A DNA stretch of 64,000 nucleotides from Pseudochrobactrum asaccharolyticum (GCF_003314995.1 NZ_QNRH01000004.1:372001-436000); one strand, 5' to 3'; positions 43,680-53,475 are shown, counted from the first letter of the stretch. Notes: generated by a model from the letters alone, not told the origin. Translations and numbers: made by a program.

Positions 43680-45302
43680 TTATTTCTTCGATACGTTGTA
43701 GACAGAGTTGGTGGTGAAGGTCACGCCCAGCTTGTAGTTTTCAACATTGTTGCGGTAAGCGGCAACTTCGGTCTGCTGGAACAGCACGACAAACGGACCA
43801 TCATCCAGCAGTTTCTTCTGCAGGTCGAGATACATCTGTGCACGCTTTTCTGTATCGCGTTCCAGAACTGCAGCTTTGGTTTCTTTTGTCAGCTCAGGAA
43901 TATCCCATGCGTTACGCCATGCGAGTGTTTTAGCCGATGCATCATCTGCATTGTCAGGATTGCTGGCAAAAGTATCCGCATTGGTGTTCGGATCCCAATA
44001 ATCTGTACCCCACTGACCGATATAGAGATCGTGCTTGCGGGCACGATATTTGGTCAGTGTCTGCTTGCCGTCACCCGGAATGATTTCCATTTTGACGCCG
44101 GCCTGAGCAAAGGTCTGCTGAATGGATTCAGCAATACCGGTTACCGGCTGGGAAGAGCGTACATCCATGGAAATGCTGAAGCCGTCTTTCAGACCGGCTT
44201 TTTCCAGCAGTTCTTTGGCCTTGGCTACATCGAGCTTGTAAGGTTTTTCATCGGATGCACCGAGCAGGCCTTTTGGCAGGAATGTCTGGTGCTGAACACC
44301 GATATGTTTCACCAGAGTTGATGAAATCGCATCGTAATCAACGAGATATTTCAGCGCTTCACGAACTTCAGGCTTGGCCAGAGTTTCGTTTTTCTGGTTG
44401 AGGCTGAAGTAATAAACAGTGCCTTTTGGCGAAGCTGACAGGGAAATGCCGTCTGTTTTTGTAACAGCATCAATGTCGCCCGGCTCAAGGTTACGTGCTA
44501 CGTCGATATCGCCTTTTTCAAGCATCAGGCGCTGGGTGGCGCTTTCCTTGACATAGCGGTAGATCGCGCGTTTCAGCGGGGATTTGTCACCACGGTAATT
44601 ATCATTGCGCTCAAGCACGATGATTTCATTGGCGCGCCAGTCGCGAACGATCATCGGACCGGAACCGGCATAGTTGGTTTTCAGCCAGCCATAGCCGTAA
44701 TCATTGTCTTTGGCGTTTTCTTCAACCAGCTTCTTGTCAACAATGGATGCCACGTCAGCGGTAAGGCAGTTCAGCACAAAGCTTGGTGCATAGGACTGGT
44801 CAACAGTGATGACGAGAGTGTTGGCGTCTGTTGCTTTGACTTTTTCTTCAATATTGTCCGGTGTGAAGCCGAACTGTGTGAGGATGAAAGACGGGCTCTT
44901 GTCGATTTTAACAGCGCGGATCAGCGAGTAAGCAACATCTTCAGCAGTCAGCGGATTGCCGGAAGCAAATTTCTGACCTTCACGGATTTTGAAAGTATAG
45001 GTCAGGCCGTCTTCGGAAACTTCCCAGCTTTCCGCAGCATCGCCGATAACTTTCGAGGCATCATTCGGGTCAAGACGCAGCAGACGGTCATAGGTGTTGC
45101 CGAGAATTTCGCCGGTGGACAGCTCGAAAGATTCCGCCGGATCCAGCGTGATCATATCATCGAATGTCCAGCCCAGAACCAGCGTGTCAGCCGGTGTTGC
45201 CGCCTGCACAGCTGCGGCGCTGACAAATACGCCGAGAGCGGCGGTCGCAGCCAGATATCCAAAACGATTTAAAGATTTAATCCCAGCGGAATTTTTAATC
45301 AT
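43680..45302 (-). CDS. Dipeptide-type periplasmic binding protein (DppA/SBP_bac_5)
   Basis: This 540-residue preprotein has a signal peptide ending near AVQA. The mature protein has family motifs GWTFDDMITLDPAESFE at the start, YTFKIREGQKFASGNPLTAEDV in the middle, and QWGTDYWDPN towards the end. It captures a dipeptide or related compound for the permeases. ATG 45302 follows GGGG at good spacing; ATG 45314 is 4 codons earlier. An M19 dipeptidase gene precedes it in the operon, suggesting that the imported dipeptide is cut by it. Confidence 0.92.
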   Translation of the reverse strand: MIKNSAGIKSLNRFGYLAATAALGVFVSAAAVQAATPADTLVLGWTFDDMITLDPAESFELSTGEILGNTYDRLLRLDPNDASKVIGDAAESWEVSEDGLTYTFKIREGQKFASGNPLTAEDVAYSLIRAVKIDKSPSFILTQFGFTPDNIEEKVKATDANTLVITVDQSYAPSFVLNCLTADVASIVDKKLVEENAKDNDYGYGWLKTNYAGSGPMIVRDWRANEIIVLERNDNYRGDKSPLKRAIYRYVKESATQRLMLEKGDIDVARNLEPGDIDAVTKTDGISLSASPKGTVYYFSLNQKNETLAKPEVREALKYLVDYDAISSTLVKHIGVQHQTFLPKGLLGASDEKPYKLDVAKAKELLEKAGLKDGFSISMDVRSSQPVTGIAESIQQTFAQAGVKMEIIPGDGKQTLTKYRARKHDLYIGQWGTDYWDPNTNADTFASNPDNADDASAKTLAWRNAWDIPELTKETKAAVLERDTEKRAQMYLDLQKKLLDDGPFVVLFQQTEVAAYRNNVENYKLGVTFTTNSVYNVSKK

Positions 45303-45438
45303 TATATACCCCATATTTCATCCCAAATGATTAGCCGTTTGACCGGCTTGCGATAGTTGATACACGTCTATCACACCGTGTTATTCCGGGTTTTATTTCA
45401 CTTCTGCCGATATCAACCGGCAGAAATTTTATAATGTA

Positions 45439-46563
45439 TCATATGTCCGAATGGCGGGACTCCGCAAGCAGGCCAACATTCGTCGTCAACTGTTTGTTTT
45501 CGTGCTTTTCATGCCATGCGGAACGCAGCACACGCAGCCAGTTGTCACGGCAGATTTTTGCCAGATCATCTTCGCCATAGCCTGCTTCACGCAGCGCCTG
45601 CACGAGGTTCTGTGTTCCGGCAGCATCCTTAATACCATCCGGTATCGGGCCGCCGTCATAATCGGAACCGAGAGCCACGCCGTCGATACCGACTTTGCCG
45701 ACCAGATAATCAATATGGCGTACCATATCGCTGAACGGCGTAGCCGTATTGACCTGACCATCTGCCCGCAACATGGTGGTGACATAGTTGAGGCCGACCA
45801 GACCATTGCTTTCAGCAATTGCATCAAGCTGTTTGTCGGTAAGGTTGCGCGCGACCGGTGTCAGAGCATGGGCATTGGAATGGCTGCAAATGAGCGGCTG
45901 ATTGCTCAGTTTAGCGGCATGCCAGAAACCTTTTTCAGTGATATGCGACAAGTCAATGAGAATGCCGAGGCTGTTACAGGCCTTGATCAGTTCGCGTCCG
46001 GCATCAGTCAGACCCGGAGCGGTATCAGGGCTCATCGGATAGGAGAAAGGTACGCCGTGGCCGAAAATATTGTGGCGGCTCCAGACAGGGCCCAGTGAAC
46101 GCAAACCGGCCTGATAAAACAGTTCCAGTGCTTTCAGGTCTTTATCAAGCGCTTCACAGCCTTCCATATGCAGAACAGCTGCAAAGTCACCGTCAACCAG
46201 CGCATTGTCGATATCCTGACCGGTACGGCAGATTTTCCAGCCGCCTGCACGTTCAAGCTTATAGGCAATGTCGATAAATTCGCTGGCGATATCGAAAGAA
46301 TAGGTACGGTCAATCGGTTCGGCCAGAGGTGTATCATAATGGCCGTTACTGTCCGGTTCGTCGAAAATGGTTTCTCCGGTAGCAGGGTTGGGAATGTAAA
46401 TGGCGCACAGACCGCCAGCCAGACCGCCTTTACGGGAACGCGGCAAATCAATATGCCCCTGATCTGTTCCCTCGATAAATTCTTTTACCGGATCCTCGCC
46501 TTTATTGCGGCTCTCCCACAGACGAAGCAGCACATCATTATGGCCGTCAAAAACTGCTTGCAT
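45439..46563 (-). CDS. Membrane dipeptidase (peptidase family M19)
   Basis: This 374-residue metallopeptidase has the M19 start DGHNDVLLRLWE with the His-x-Asp zinc ligand pair, the bridging Glu in AVLHMEGCEAL, and later His ligands in LIDLSHIT and LICSHSNAHAL. GVALGSDYDGG is near the C-terminus. It hydrolyses dipeptides, including those with a C-terminal D-residue, and some beta-lactams. No signal peptide is seen, so it should be cytosolic. It is first in a six-gene dipeptide-import operon (136 bases before the binding-protein gene), which points to an uptake-and-cleave function. Confidence 0.9.
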   Translation of the reverse strand: MQAVFDGHNDVLLRLWESRNKGEDPVKEFIEGTDQGHIDLPRSRKGGLAGGLCAIYIPNPATGETIFDEPDSNGHYDTPLAEPIDRTYSFDIASEFIDIAYKLERAGGWKICRTGQDIDNALVDGDFAAVLHMEGCEALDKDLKALELFYQAGLRSLGPVWSRHNIFGHGVPFSYPMSPDTAPGLTDAGRELIKACNSLGILIDLSHITEKGFWHAAKLSNQPLICSHSNAHALTPVARNLTDKQLDAIAESNGLVGLNYVTTMLRADGQVNTATPFSDMVRHIDYLVGKVGIDGVALGSDYDGGPIPDGIKDAAGTQNLVQALREAGYGEDDLAKICRDNWLRVLRSAWHEKHENKQLTTNVGLLAESRHSDI

Positions 46564-46936
46564 GATATAATTCCCAATTTCCTCAGCCTTACATAAAATC
46601 AGGGAGGCTGTTTAAGTCAAGCAGGGGCAGAGAAGCAGATTGTTGATGTCGTTTTGCGACATATGCGACAGATTGTGAAACTATCCAAAATGACGAAGAC
46701 GAAGCTCAAAATGCTGGAAAAAGAGGCGAATGTTTCATTTTTCAAATAGCAATATGCAGAATATGCATAAACCTATGCTGAAAAAACAATCCATATTCAG
46801 AGTGAATGTCTTCATTCAAGCTTTTGTTTTTTATAATAAAATCAATGTATTTTAGCAAAATTTCTGAAATTATAAAAAAAGCGCCGTATTTTTAAAAATA
46901 CGGCGCTTTGCATTTTTTTGACTAAGCTATCAAGAA
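46564..46936. terminator. Spacer with a strong bidirectional terminator at 46874-46919
   Basis: GCGCCGTATTTTT at 46881-46893 pairs with AAAAATACGGCGC at 46894-46906, flanked by runs of As and Ts, right after the Omp25-like gene on the minus strand. The remainder of the spacer is very AT-rich and should hold the dipeptidase operon promoter; no gene seen. Confidence 0.85.
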
Positions 46937-47578
46937 TCAGAAGCGGTAGTTCACACCGGCCTTGAGGGCGTGTGTCTTCAGATTGTTTTCGTAGCGGGTG
47001 TCATTCACACTGGTTTTAACACCATTGTGGCGCATGTAGTTGTATTCTGCTTTCACCGAGAACGGACCGGAAAGCTGCTGTTCAACACCGGCGCCGAGCT
47101 GTACACCACCAGCCCATTTGGAACCGGATGTTACATTGTCTTTTGGCTTGAACTTGGTGGTGCCATAACCAACGGTACCGTAAACAAGGGTTTTATCCAT
47201 AGCGTAACCGGCTTTCACCTTGGCAACACCGCTCCAGGACTGCTGCAAACGTCCATTGTCCTGAATTTTGTGTTCGGCTTCACCGAAATTACCTTCGAGT
47301 TCACCACCATAGACGAAATTGCCGGACTGGAAGTTCTTACCGGCAACGATACCGCCCAAAGCCGAAGTACGGCTTGAGAAAGGGCTAGGGGTTTTGGACG
47401 ATGTGGTACCAAGCTGCGCACCGACATAGTTGCCTTCCCAAGTTGCAGGGGCATCATAGCTTGATGAGCTGTCATTATAGCTATAGTCGTTATTGTTGAA
47501 GGCGTCCGCTGCCAGAGCAGGGGCCTGTGTCAATGCCAGCGCGAGTGCTGCTGTGCTGAAAAGTGTAATGTGACGCAT
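46937..47578 (-). CDS. Omp25/Omp31-type outer membrane beta-barrel protein
   Basis: This 213-residue preprotein has a signal peptide ending ALAAD, then a Ser/Tyr/Asn-rich N-terminus. An eight-stranded barrel follows, with motifs WEGNYVGAQLG, GGIVAGKNFQSGNFVYGGELEGNF and the terminal aromatic HALKAGVNYRF. The closing Phe is the outer-membrane sorting signal. Small porin-like proteins of the Omp25/Omp31 group are highly expressed in Brucella and its kin and contribute to envelope stability. This gives the strongest taxonomic hint in the window. Confidence 0.9.
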   Translation of the reverse strand: MRHITLFSTAALALALTQAPALAADAFNNNDYSYNDSSSSYDAPATWEGNYVGAQLGTTSSKTPSPFSSRTSALGGIVAGKNFQSGNFVYGGELEGNFGEAEHKIQDNGRLQQSWSGVAKVKAGYAMDKTLVYGTVGYGTTKFKPKDNVTSGSKWAGGVQLGAGVEQQLSGPFSVKAEYNYMRHNGVKTSVNDTRYENNLKTHALKAGVNYRF

Positions 47579-47788
47579 AGTACGGCTCCGTCTTTACCTG
47601 AGAGGCAATATTTAAACTTGCTGGCGCCAATCTTCTCAGATGAGTCTTTCGGGACGTGCGCCTTTGAGCCGGTTATGACGGTTAATTGTGACCAATTTGG
47701 TTTATGTTTGCCATAATCGCGGGTCAGACACCTTATTGTTTTGTTTATCATTAACAGCGGGTTAACAGCATGGAATGCTGTGCTACAG

Positions 47789-48679
47789 TCAGATTAGCCC
47801 CAGTCCGCGCATGCTGACATGTCCGGCTTTGCCGATAATAATATGATCATGGACAGCAATATTCAGCGGCGATGCAATCGAGATAATAAGCTTGGTCATA
47901 TCAATATCCGCCCGTGAGGGGTTGGCGTCACCGGAAGGGTGATTATGGAATAAGATAAGGGCTGTAGAGGATAATTCGAGTGCGCGTTTGATGACTTCGC
48001 GGGGATAAACAGGCGTATGGTCCACGGTGCCGATCTGTTGCACCTCATCGGCGATCAGCCGGTTTTTCTTATCAAGAAACAGAATGCGGAATTGCTCGCG
48101 ATTTTCATAGGCCATAGAGGTCATGCAATAGGCGATGACCTTGCTCCATGAATCGAGAATATCCTTTTTCATGATTTCGCTTTTGCCTGACCGGCGGACA
48201 CAGGCATTGAGCAATTTAATATCCTGTGCGACGGCTTCACCGCAGCCTGCAACTTCCCTTAGTAAGTGCGGCTCCGCGCCAAGAACAGCGGCAAAGCTGC
48301 CAAAACGGTTGAGCAAGGCTTTGGCCAATGGTTTGGTATCTGCCCGTGCAATCGTGCGAAACAGCAGCAATTCCAGTAACTCGTAATCAGCCAATACGTC
48401 ATCGCCATGATTGACAAAACGCTCACGCAGACGCTGACGGTGGCCGCTATAATGCGGCTTGGCCTTTTTAGATGCGATGGCAGGCTTAGCAGTTTCTGGA
48501 GGTGCGAAAAAACTATCCGGCGGGCGGGGCGGGTGGTTCTCTGCCAGCCCTTTTAAAATCGAAAGGCGAGCAGGCAGCTGACGCACCGCACTCACCTCGT
48601 CAAAACTTTGCAAATGCTGTTTATCATCATCTGACAGATAGTGCTCTTCATCATCCGCAGGCGGAAATTGCTTGGCCAT
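47789..48679 (-). CDS. radC: RadC-family JAB-domain protein
   Basis: This 296-residue protein has a hydrophilic, variable N-terminal region (1-95). A helix-hairpin-helix-like part follows ([14 protein letters not shown] to about 165), then the JAMM/MPN core with [17 protein letters not shown], whose His-x-His and Asp are metal-ligand positions. The family was named for DNA repair, but its function remains doubtful; the HhH and JAMM layout suggests a metallo-hydrolase acting on DNA-associated substrates. ATG 48679 was preferred over 48703 as it fits the family start. No phage context is evident. Confidence 0.9.
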   Translation of the reverse strand: MAKQFPPADDEEHYLSDDDKQHLQSFDEVSAVRQLPARLSILKGLAENHPPRPPDSFFAPPETAKPAIASKKAKPHYSGHRQRLRERFVNHGDDVLADYELLELLLFRTIARADTKPLAKALLNRFGSFAAVLGAEPHLLREVAGCGEAVAQDIKLLNACVRRSGKSEIMKKDILDSWSKVIAYCMTSMAYENREQFRILFLDKKNRLIADEVQQIGTVDHTPVYPREVIKRALELSSTALILFHNHPSGDANPSRADIDMTKLIISIASPLNIAVHDHIIIGKAGHVSMRGLGLI

Positions 48680-48836
48680 TCTGTAACTTGCCCCCGAATG
48701 CACAGATGGCTACCGCCTCTCGATGCGGTTTCCGTTTGCAAATTAAACGGAATTTTACAGAATGGTCTATGAAAAAATGCGATGAAGCGGGATTGCTGAA
48801 CAATTTAAGTATTTGATTGTATTTCTTAAATTGATT

Positions 48837-49637
48837 TTACGCTGTCTTTTCATCGGGCGCAGGAATGAGACCCGGCCAGTAATAAACATCCGCAGTCGGG
48901 CGTGCACCAAAGATTGCCTGCCCAACGCGGACTATATCTGCGCCTTCTTCAATCGCGGCTTCAAAGTCGCCGGACATGCCCATAGAGAGTTTGGTGATGC
49001 CGGAATGGCGCTGTGCCGCCTGATCGCGCAAACTACGCAGCAGCCGGAAGCAAGGGCGCACTTTATCCAGATCAGAGCTGAACAAAGCAAGGGTCATCAG
49101 ACCGCGCGGTCTCAAACGCGGATAATCCGGCAGACGCTCAATGAAAGGCAGCAGATCGTCGGGATGAAGGCCATATTTGCTCTCTTCACCGGATGTGTTG
49201 ACCTGCACAAACACATCAAGATCTTTATTTTCATTCTCAAGCCGGCGGTTCAGTTCTTCCGCAAGGCGGATACTGTCGAGCGCATGAAACTCTGTGGCGA
49301 AGCGCGTGAGATATTTGACCTTATTGGTCTGAAGATGGCCGATAATGCTCCAGTTAATCGCCAGATCATCGAGTTTCTCACGTTTATCGCGGGCTTCCTG
49401 AAGTTTGTTCTCGCCGAAATCCGTTATCCCTGCAGCGAAGGCGTAACGCAGAATGTGCGCCGGTACTGTCTTGGTAACAGGCAGCAGACGTACATCTTCT
49501 GGCTTGCGGCCACTGCGTAAAGCCGCAGCTGCAATACGCTGCTGAACCAGCTGTAAATTCTCCGCAAAGCGAATTGCGGGTGTTTCACCAAAGCGGGCTA
49601 TATCTTCAGGTGAAAGGCTGGAAAGCAACTGATCCAT
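48837..49637 (-). CDS. yggS: YggS/PLPBP-family pyridoxal phosphate homeostasis protein
   Basis: This 266-residue single-domain alanine-racemase-type barrel has PLP Lys56 in LLPVTKTVP. GENKLQEARDK, WSIIGHLQTNK and the phosphate-binding TKLSMGMSGDFEAAIEEGADIVRVG stretch follow, all family hallmarks. PLPBP binds PLP but has no known enzyme activity; it controls intracellular B6 vitamer levels. Its neighbours, a PdxR-like regulator, BenE transporter and PdxY, form a B6 group. The N-terminal 20 residues extend beyond the E. coli protein. Confidence 0.92.
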   Translation of the reverse strand: MDQLLSSLSPEDIARFGETPAIRFAENLQLVQQRIAAAALRSGRKPEDVRLLPVTKTVPAHILRYAFAAGITDFGENKLQEARDKREKLDDLAINWSIIGHLQTNKVKYLTRFATEFHALDSIRLAEELNRRLENENKDLDVFVQVNTSGEESKYGLHPDDLLPFIERLPDYPRLRPRGLMTLALFSSDLDKVRPCFRLLRSLRDQAAQRHSGITKLSMGMSGDFEAAIEEGADIVRVGQAIFGARPTADVYYWPGLIPAPDEKTA

Positions 49638-49748
49638 GGCACATATCTTTCATGCTGGTTGCCTTACATGCAGGCAAAATACGGCACAGAGCATACTACG
49701 GAGACGGTTGCTTTTAACCGGCCGCTTTTCATTTCACCGGCAGGCCAT

Positions 49749-51317
49749 TTAAACTACTGGCACTTTGATGTTCTGAAAAGCCGTTTTGAGCTTTTTAACC
49801 GCAGATTCAAGCTCTGCCGGTGTATAGGCTGCAAAACCCATTAAGAAACCGGCTCTGCCTGTGCCGGATGCATGCAGCGGAGAGAGCCCCAGCAGTTCAA
49901 CACCAACGCGTCTTGCAGCATCAATGGCTGCACGCTCAGATATTTCGCAGGTGAGCAGGCACGGCATTTGCAGACCGCCGATCGGCACACGCGGCTCGAT
50001 AAACTCGCTCAGATGTGTCGTGACAAGCCTTGTGAGAACCTCAAGCCGCTCTGCATAGATATTGCGCATGGTGCGGATATGGGCACCGAAATGCCCGCCT
50101 TCCATAAAGCGGGCAAGGGTAAGCTGTGCAAGCGAAGCCGTGTGACCGTCCAGCAGGGTGCGCGCAGTAGTCATGGGTTTGACCAGTTGCGGCGGCAGCA
50201 CGATGTAACCGATACGCAGACCCGGGAACAGAGACTTGGTGAAAGTACCGATATAGATGGTGCGGTCATGAGGATCGAGCCCCTGCACACAGGCTGTCGG
50301 TTTGCCGGTATAGCGAAACTCGCTGTCATAATCGTCTTCGATAATCCATGCCTGATGACGGGATGCCCATTCAATCAAGGCCAGACGCCTGTCCAGAGCC
50401 AGTGTTGCACCGGTCGGAAACTGATGGGACGGGGTGAGAAAGACAGCCTTGGCTCTGAACGGGTCTTCGAGAATATGCTCGGCAACAATGCCCTGCCAGT
50501 CGACGGCAACGGGGACAGGGATCAGACCAGCGGCATCAAAAGCTCTGCGGGCACCGTAATAGACCGGGTCTTCAATGAAAATACTGTCGCCTGCATCCAG
50601 CAACATATTGGCGCAGAGTGTTAGTGCCTGTTGCGAACTGGTCAGCACCAGCACACGGTCGGCGGTTGCACGAGCACCGCGTTCCAGATTGACATAGTCG
50701 GCAATCGCACGACGCAGCGGTTCTGTGCCTTGCGGATTGCCATGCAGCAGTGCCTGTGTGCCGGTTTCTTTGAGAACCTGCCGCTCTAACCGTTCCCAGA
50801 GCTGGATCGGAAAACTGCGGGTTTCCGGCAAACCCGGTGCAAAGGGGCGGGGAATCAGCTGTTCACGCACGCCGCCGCTACGAAACATATCATTGCCGCG
50901 CTTGCTTAAGTTGGGTGCCTGATTGCGTGCCAATGCATCCCGTTGAGAAAGCCTGCGCCCTGCAGAAAAATCAGTCATCTCAGCCACAAAACTACCGCTG
51001 CCGACGCGACGCTCAATAAAGCCTTCTGCATGAAGTTGGCTATAGGCGGCCTCAATCGTATCGCGTGAGACATCCAGCGATACGGCCAAAGCACGGGAGG
51101 CGGGAAGCGGCTTTCCCGGCATCAAAGCCCCGTTGACGATCAGTTGGCGGATAGCGCGCTGTATACGTGCATGAAGCGGCATTGCGGCATTCGCCGGATG
51201 GGCGATCCATGCTTTGACAGATTCAAGTTGGGAGTGCCTGAACAATTGGTCTGGTTCCGATGAGACAAGTGGAGGGAGATAACAGACCATTTGCGAGTTA
51301 AAAGTCAAGCGCATCAT
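49749..51317 (-). CDS. pdxR: PdxR-like MocR regulator (GntR HTH plus aminotransferase domain)
   Basis: This protein is about 522 residues. The N-terminal GntR winged helix (about 45-110, SLDVSRDTIEAAYSQLHAEG) is joined to a fold-type I aminotransferase-like domain (about 150-515) with the PLP Lys in TFTKSLFPGLRIGY. MocR/PdxR proteins sense PLP and activate pyridoxal 5'-phosphate synthesis or salvage genes. It diverges from the BenE-pdxY pair, the position expected of their regulator. Start: two consecutive ATGs at 51317/51314, or ATG 51290; none has a strong ribosome site, so a short 5' end is uncertain. Confidence 0.82.
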   Translation of the reverse strand: MMRLTFNSQMVCYLPPLVSSEPDQLFRHSQLESVKAWIAHPANAAMPLHARIQRAIRQLIVNGALMPGKPLPASRALAVSLDVSRDTIEAAYSQLHAEGFIERRVGSGSFVAEMTDFSAGRRLSQRDALARNQAPNLSKRGNDMFRSGGVREQLIPRPFAPGLPETRSFPIQLWERLERQVLKETGTQALLHGNPQGTEPLRRAIADYVNLERGARATADRVLVLTSSQQALTLCANMLLDAGDSIFIEDPVYYGARRAFDAAGLIPVPVAVDWQGIVAEHILEDPFRAKAVFLTPSHQFPTGATLALDRRLALIEWASRHQAWIIEDDYDSEFRYTGKPTACVQGLDPHDRTIYIGTFTKSLFPGLRIGYIVLPPQLVKPMTTARTLLDGHTASLAQLTLARFMEGGHFGAHIRTMRNIYAERLEVLTRLVTTHLSEFIEPRVPIGGLQMPCLLTCEISERAAIDAARRVGVELLGLSPLHASGTGRAGFLMGFAAYTPAELESAVKKLKTAFQNIKVPVV

Positions 51318-51331
51318 GACGAACCTGCAAT

Positions 51332-51356
51332 CTGCCGCTTTACACAGAACCGGCAG
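51332..51356. promoter_or_regulatory. Candidate PdxR operator in the divergent intergenic region
   Basis: CTGCCG at 51332-51337 and CGGCAG at 51351-51356 form an inverted repeat in the 68-base gap between the regulator and the BenE gene. A palindrome in a divergent MocR promoter is suggestive only. Confidence 0.3.
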
Positions 51357-51385
51357 AGCCGCAGCCATATTAGAAAGCCTGCCTT

Positions 51386-52621
51386 ATGTCCCAGACTATT
51401 CCGCCACCGTCTCCGTTGCGTTTCAGCGATCTGCCCCATCCGATTGTTGCCGGGTTGATTTCTGTGATCGTCAATTACGGGGGAACTTTTATTCTCGTAT
51501 TTCAGGCGGCAAAGATTGCCGGTCTCAGTCCTGAGCTGACTGCGTCATGGGTCTGGTCTGTGTCTATCGGTGTCGGTGTGACAGGGCTGATGCTGAGCTG
51601 GTATTTTCGTGAGCCGATCATCACTGCATGGTCAACACCGGCGGCGGCCTTTCTGGTTACAGCACTGGCCACAACACCTTATGCGGAAGCTGTCGGTGCT
51701 TATATTATCTCGGCTCTTGCTTTTGTCGTGCTGGGGCTTTCCGGCACCTTTGAAAAAGTAATCCGGCTTATTCCGGCGAGTATCGCTTCCGGTTTACTGG
51801 CCGGTATTTTGCTGCAATTCGGTATCGGTGCTTTTGGCGGTGCAACGATTGATCCACTGCTCGTTGGCGGGCTGATTGTCGCTTATGTGTTGCTCAAGCG
51901 CTTTACCGCCCGCTATGCGGTGGTTGGGATATTGGTGCTGGGGATTGGTTTTCTGCTGGTGCAGGGGCGGGTGGATTTCTCCAACTTGAGCCTCACGCTT
52001 GCGGCTCCGGTCTTTACAATGCCGGTCTTCTCGCTGAATGCATTGCTGAGTGTTGCCCTGCCGCTATTCCTCATCACTTTGACCGGCCAATATATGCCGG
52101 GAATGCTGGTGCTGCGCAATGACGGCTTTAAAACCAGTGCCAATCCGATTGTCACAGTCACCGGCCTCGGCTCGCTGATCATGGCGCCATTCGGCTCCCA
52201 TGCTTTTAATATTGCGGCAATTACTGCTGCGATTGCCACTGGCCGTGAAGCACATGAAGATCCGCGCAAGCGCTGGATTGCCGGTATTGCTGCGGGCGTT
52301 TTTTATGTGCTTGTCGGTGTGTTTGGTGTCACGCTTGCCGCGGTCTTTATGGCTTTTCCGGCAACATTCATCACTACGCTGGCTGGTCTTGCTTTGCTCG
52401 GTACTATTGGCGGCAGTTTGGCAGGTGCGCTGGCTGATCCGAAAACCCGTGAAGCGGCATTGATCACCTTTCTGGCCTCCGCTGCCAATATTAATCTGTT
52501 GGGTATTGGCGGGGCATTTTGGGGGCTGGTGATTGGTCTGGTTGCCTATATTCTGCTCAACGGACAGTTACCTAAGCGGGATCGTGAGGCGCTGGTCGCT
52601 GCCAAAGAAGGAGTAAAGTAA
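51386..52621 (+). CDS. BenE-family transporter, possible vitamin B6 importer
   Basis: This 411-residue membrane protein has about twelve spans. The BenE (benzoate/H+ symporter) family is recognised by AWSTPAAAFLVTAL in the N-terminal half, ALPLFLITLTGQYMPGMLVLR, and APFGSHAFNIAAITAAIATG near the second half. Classical BenE carries benzoate next to ben genes. Here no aromatic-degradation gene is near. Instead pdxY follows with a one-base overlap (TAATG), and a PdxR-like gene is divergent. I infer uptake of pyridoxine, pyridoxal or pyridoxamine, to be phosphorylated at once by PdxY. Confidence 0.85.
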   Translation: MSQTIPPPSPLRFSDLPHPIVAGLISVIVNYGGTFILVFQAAKIAGLSPELTASWVWSVSIGVGVTGLMLSWYFREPIITAWSTPAAAFLVTALATTPYAEAVGAYIISALAFVVLGLSGTFEKVIRLIPASIASGLLAGILLQFGIGAFGGATIDPLLVGGLIVAYVLLKRFTARYAVVGILVLGIGFLLVQGRVDFSNLSLTLAAPVFTMPVFSLNALLSVALPLFLITLTGQYMPGMLVLRNDGFKTSANPIVTVTGLGSLIMAPFGSHAFNIAAITAAIATGREAHEDPRKRWIAGIAAGVFYVLVGVFGVTLAAVFMAFPATFITTLAGLALLGTIGGSLAGALADPKTREAALITFLASAANINLLGIGGAFWGLVIGLVAYILLNGQLPKRDREALVAAKEGVK

Positions 52622-53475
52622 TGTCGTTCCCGTTATCAATGCAGACCTCGGTCATTTCTATCCAGAGTCAGGTTGTCTATGGTCATGTCGGCAACAGTGC
52701 TGCGGTGCTGCCGATGCAGGCGCGCGGGCTGAATGTTGCTGCCGTGCCGACGACATTGCTCTCCAACCATCCGGGTTATGAAACCATGCGCGGGCGTGTG
52801 CTGGAACCGGAGCTGGTGAGTGATCTGTTGCGCGGGGTAGAAGAGCGCGGACTAATCGGTACCAGCCGTTATATTGTTTCCGGTTATCTGGGATCGCGTG
52901 CCAATGGCGAGGTTGTGGCGGATTTTGTCAAACGGGCGCGCAAGATCAATCCTGATATCATCTATATTTGTGATCCGGTGATGGGCGATACGGGCTTAGG
53001 CGTATTCGTGGCCGATCAGGTGATGGAATGTATCATCAATGAGCTGGTGCCGCTGGCTGATCTTCTGACGCCTAACCAGTTTGAAGTCGGGCTGATTACC
53101 GGTAGTGAGATTTCATCTTTCGATATTTTGCAGGAAAAGGTGCGTCAGATACAGGCATTTAACAATGCACGACTGGTGGCAACGGGCTGTGTCTTTCCCG
53201 ATACACCCTATGGCTCACTGGAGAATGTGGTGTTTGAAGGCGGGGAAGAGACAAGACTGACTTCATCGCGTGTGCCGATTGTACCGGTGGGAACCGGTGA
53301 TCTGTTCACCGGCCTGCTGACCGCTAATCTGGCGCATGGCAGCACTTTGACCGAAGCTGCCCGCAATGCTGCGTCAACCGTGCTCAACGTTGTCGGGCGC
53401 ACTGCTGAACAAGGCGAATATGAGATGCAGTTGGGCGGTGCTATTACCGCCCTGCTGCCTGCTTCAGACATTTAA
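52621..53475 (+). CDS. pdxY: Pyridoxal kinase PdxY
   Basis: This 284-residue ribokinase-fold enzyme is recognised by SIQSQVVYGHVGNSAA at the N-terminus, YICDPVMGD in the middle, LTPNQFEVGLITG and the ATP-binding GTGDLFTGLLTANL, whose Asp is the catalytic base. It phosphorylates pyridoxal (and often pyridoxine or pyridoxamine) with ATP to give PLP. ATG 52621 shares its first base with the BenE stop codon; AAGGAG lies upstream. A perfect terminator follows at 53485. Confidence 0.94.
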   Translation: MSFPLSMQTSVISIQSQVVYGHVGNSAAVLPMQARGLNVAAVPTTLLSNHPGYETMRGRVLEPELVSDLLRGVEERGLIGTSRYIVSGYLGSRANGEVVADFVKRARKINPDIIYICDPVMGDTGLGVFVADQVMECIINELVPLADLLTPNQFEVGLITGSEISSFDILQEKVRQIQAFNNARLVATGCVFPDTPYGSLENVVFEGGEETRLTSSRVPIVPVGTGDLFTGLLTANLAHGSTLTEAARNAASTVLNVVGRTAEQGEYEMQLGGAITALLPASDI

